A stretch of DNA of 8,361 nt. Origin: Chitinophagaceae bacterium (GTDB lineage Bacteria > Bacteroidota > Bacteroidia > Chitinophagales > Chitinophagaceae). Positions 8,195 through 8,361 of the stretch are shown in pieces. Every line of letters starts with the position of its first letter. The first letter of the stretch is position 1. A program made the position numbers and the translations under genes. The notes beneath the pieces are model-generated. The model worked only from the letters and a program-made list of their open reading frames with translations, was not told the origin of the DNA and did not search any database. The stretch covers positions 1 through 8,361 of the forward strand of contig JAIEQT010000258.1 in assembly GCA_019747455.1 (NCBI GenBank). Reading direction: 5' to 3'.

Positions 8195-8286
8195 ATCCCC
8201 TCGTAAAGGCCCTACACCTTTGAGATACTCGATCGGACTAGTTAATATAGATACTTGTGAGATGATGGAGTCACTAAAATTTGATA

Positions 8287-8294
8287 TAAAGATA
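8287..8294 (-). promoter_or_regulatory. Possible -7 promoter element for recG
   Basis: TATCTTTA on the minus strand matches five of the six fixed positions of the Bacteroidota -7 consensus TAnnTTTG. It lies about 20 bases before the conserved N-terminal coding region of recG. No clear TTG -33 element is seen at the usual distance, so support is weak. Confidence 0.25.
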
Positions 8295-8295
8295 A

Positions 8296-8319
8296 ATTGA
8301 AGATTCCAGATTGAAGATT
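8296..8319. repeat. Direct repeat ATTGAAGATT, period 14 (2 x 7)
   Basis: ATTGAAGATT occurs at 8296-8305 and again at 8310-8319, separated by CCAG. Read in sevens the tract is ATTGAAG, ATTCCAG, ATTGAAG, ATT, so it is a seven-base periodic repeat like the arrays at the other end of the window, but of different sequence. It lies between the divergent recG and plus-strand gene and may overlap both promoters. Confidence 0.7.
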
Positions 8320-8329
8320 TACTATCTTC
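8313..8329. repeat. Short inverted repeat in the divergent promoter region
   Basis: GAAGAT (8313-8318) and ATCTTC (8324-8329) are a perfect 6-bp inverted repeat around a 5-base centre. The right arm coincides with the putative -7 element of the plus-strand gene, so it could be an operator. A chance match is also plausible at this length. Confidence 0.35.
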
Positions 8330-8330
8330 G
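8323..8330 (+). promoter_or_regulatory. Putative -7 promoter element of the divergent plus-strand gene
   Basis: TATCTTCG matches TAnnTTTG at five of six fixed positions and ends only 5 bases before the ATG at 8336. A TTG at 8297-8299 lies 23 bases upstream, slightly far for a -33 element. If the element is real, transcription would start at or next to the ATG, giving a leaderless or nearly leaderless mRNA. Confidence 0.35.
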
Positions 8331-8335
8331 CCCGC

Positions 8336-8361
8336 ATGGAAAAAGAGGTTGTAGTAAGCGG
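8336..8361 (+). CDS. trpS: 5' fragment of a divergent gene, possibly tryptophan--tRNA ligase
   Basis: An ATG at 8336-8338 opens a frame that reads MEKEVVVSG, up to the last incomplete codon (GG), which encodes Gly whatever its third base, and continues beyond the window. This resembles the N-terminus of many Bacteroidota tryptophanyl-tRNA synthetases, which start with a short charged lead followed by VVSG before the IRPTG region. Such an enzyme charges tRNA-Trp in the cytoplasm. A promoter-like TATCTTCG just upstream supports a real start. Only nine codons are visible, so the product name is a recognition-based guess. Confidence 0.5.

Noticed and set aside
7991..8206. 71-codon plus-strand frame over the recG 5' end
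   Set aside because: It is antisense to the conserved RecG N-terminal region, including codons upstream of the first ATG, so it is best seen as a shadow.
8195..8275. Frameshift as the explanation for the missing recG start
   Set aside because: The only nearby GTG (8272-8274) is in another frame that reaches a stop quickly. No single insertion or deletion gives a clean start with the conserved segment, so a non-ATG start or a substitution fits better.
8242..8337. 31-codon minus-strand frame beginning with ATG at 8335-8337
   Set aside because: It stops at 8242-8244 before joining recG, shows no resemblance to a protein, and overlaps the start of the plus-strand gene.

Overview
This window most likely comes from a Bacteroidota chromosome, probably a Chitinophagaceae-like member. 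It is AT-rich. It carries a type IX secretion system (T9SS) type-B sorting domain and a PorP/SprF protein, two families largely confined to this phylum. Promoter-like sites resemble the Bacteroidota -7 consensus TAnnTTTG. The family-level placement is inference.

Almost the whole window is one minus-strand block of four genes, read from right to left. They are recG (helicase), a 1224-residue exported multidomain protein with a T9SS type-B sorting domain, a PorP/SprF-family outer-membrane protein, and pepP (Xaa-Pro aminopeptidase). The gaps are 15 bp, a 4-bp ATGA overlap, and 38 bp, so the block looks like one operon. At the far right a divergent plus-strand gene starts at 8336 and runs off the window. 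Its first nine codons resemble tryptophanyl-tRNA synthetase. No stretch of 300 bases lacks a gene. I see no tRNA, rRNA, insertion sequence, CRISPR array or phage gene.

The two central genes probably work together. The large protein has a Sec signal peptide, an N-terminal ENKGQW domain, about seven SBBP-type beta-propeller blades, four PKD domains and the CHU_C sorting domain, as in cell-surface or secreted T9SS cargo. The overlapping PorP/SprF gene is probably its dedicated outer-membrane partner, as SprF is for SprB. recG and pepP are cytoplasmic housekeeping genes with no obvious link to secretion.

The points most worth a second look are these. (1) recG has a well-conserved N-terminus upstream of its first ATG but no in-frame ATG, GTG or TTG to start it. 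(2) An inverted pair of heptanucleotide tandem repeats supplies the last codons and the stop of pepP. (3) A second seven-base-periodic repeat lies in the divergent promoter region at the other end of the block. (4) The divergent gene may be leaderless. I found no convincing undescribed defence or mobile system; this is mainly an ordinary chromosomal region with a T9SS surface-protein cassette inserted in it.
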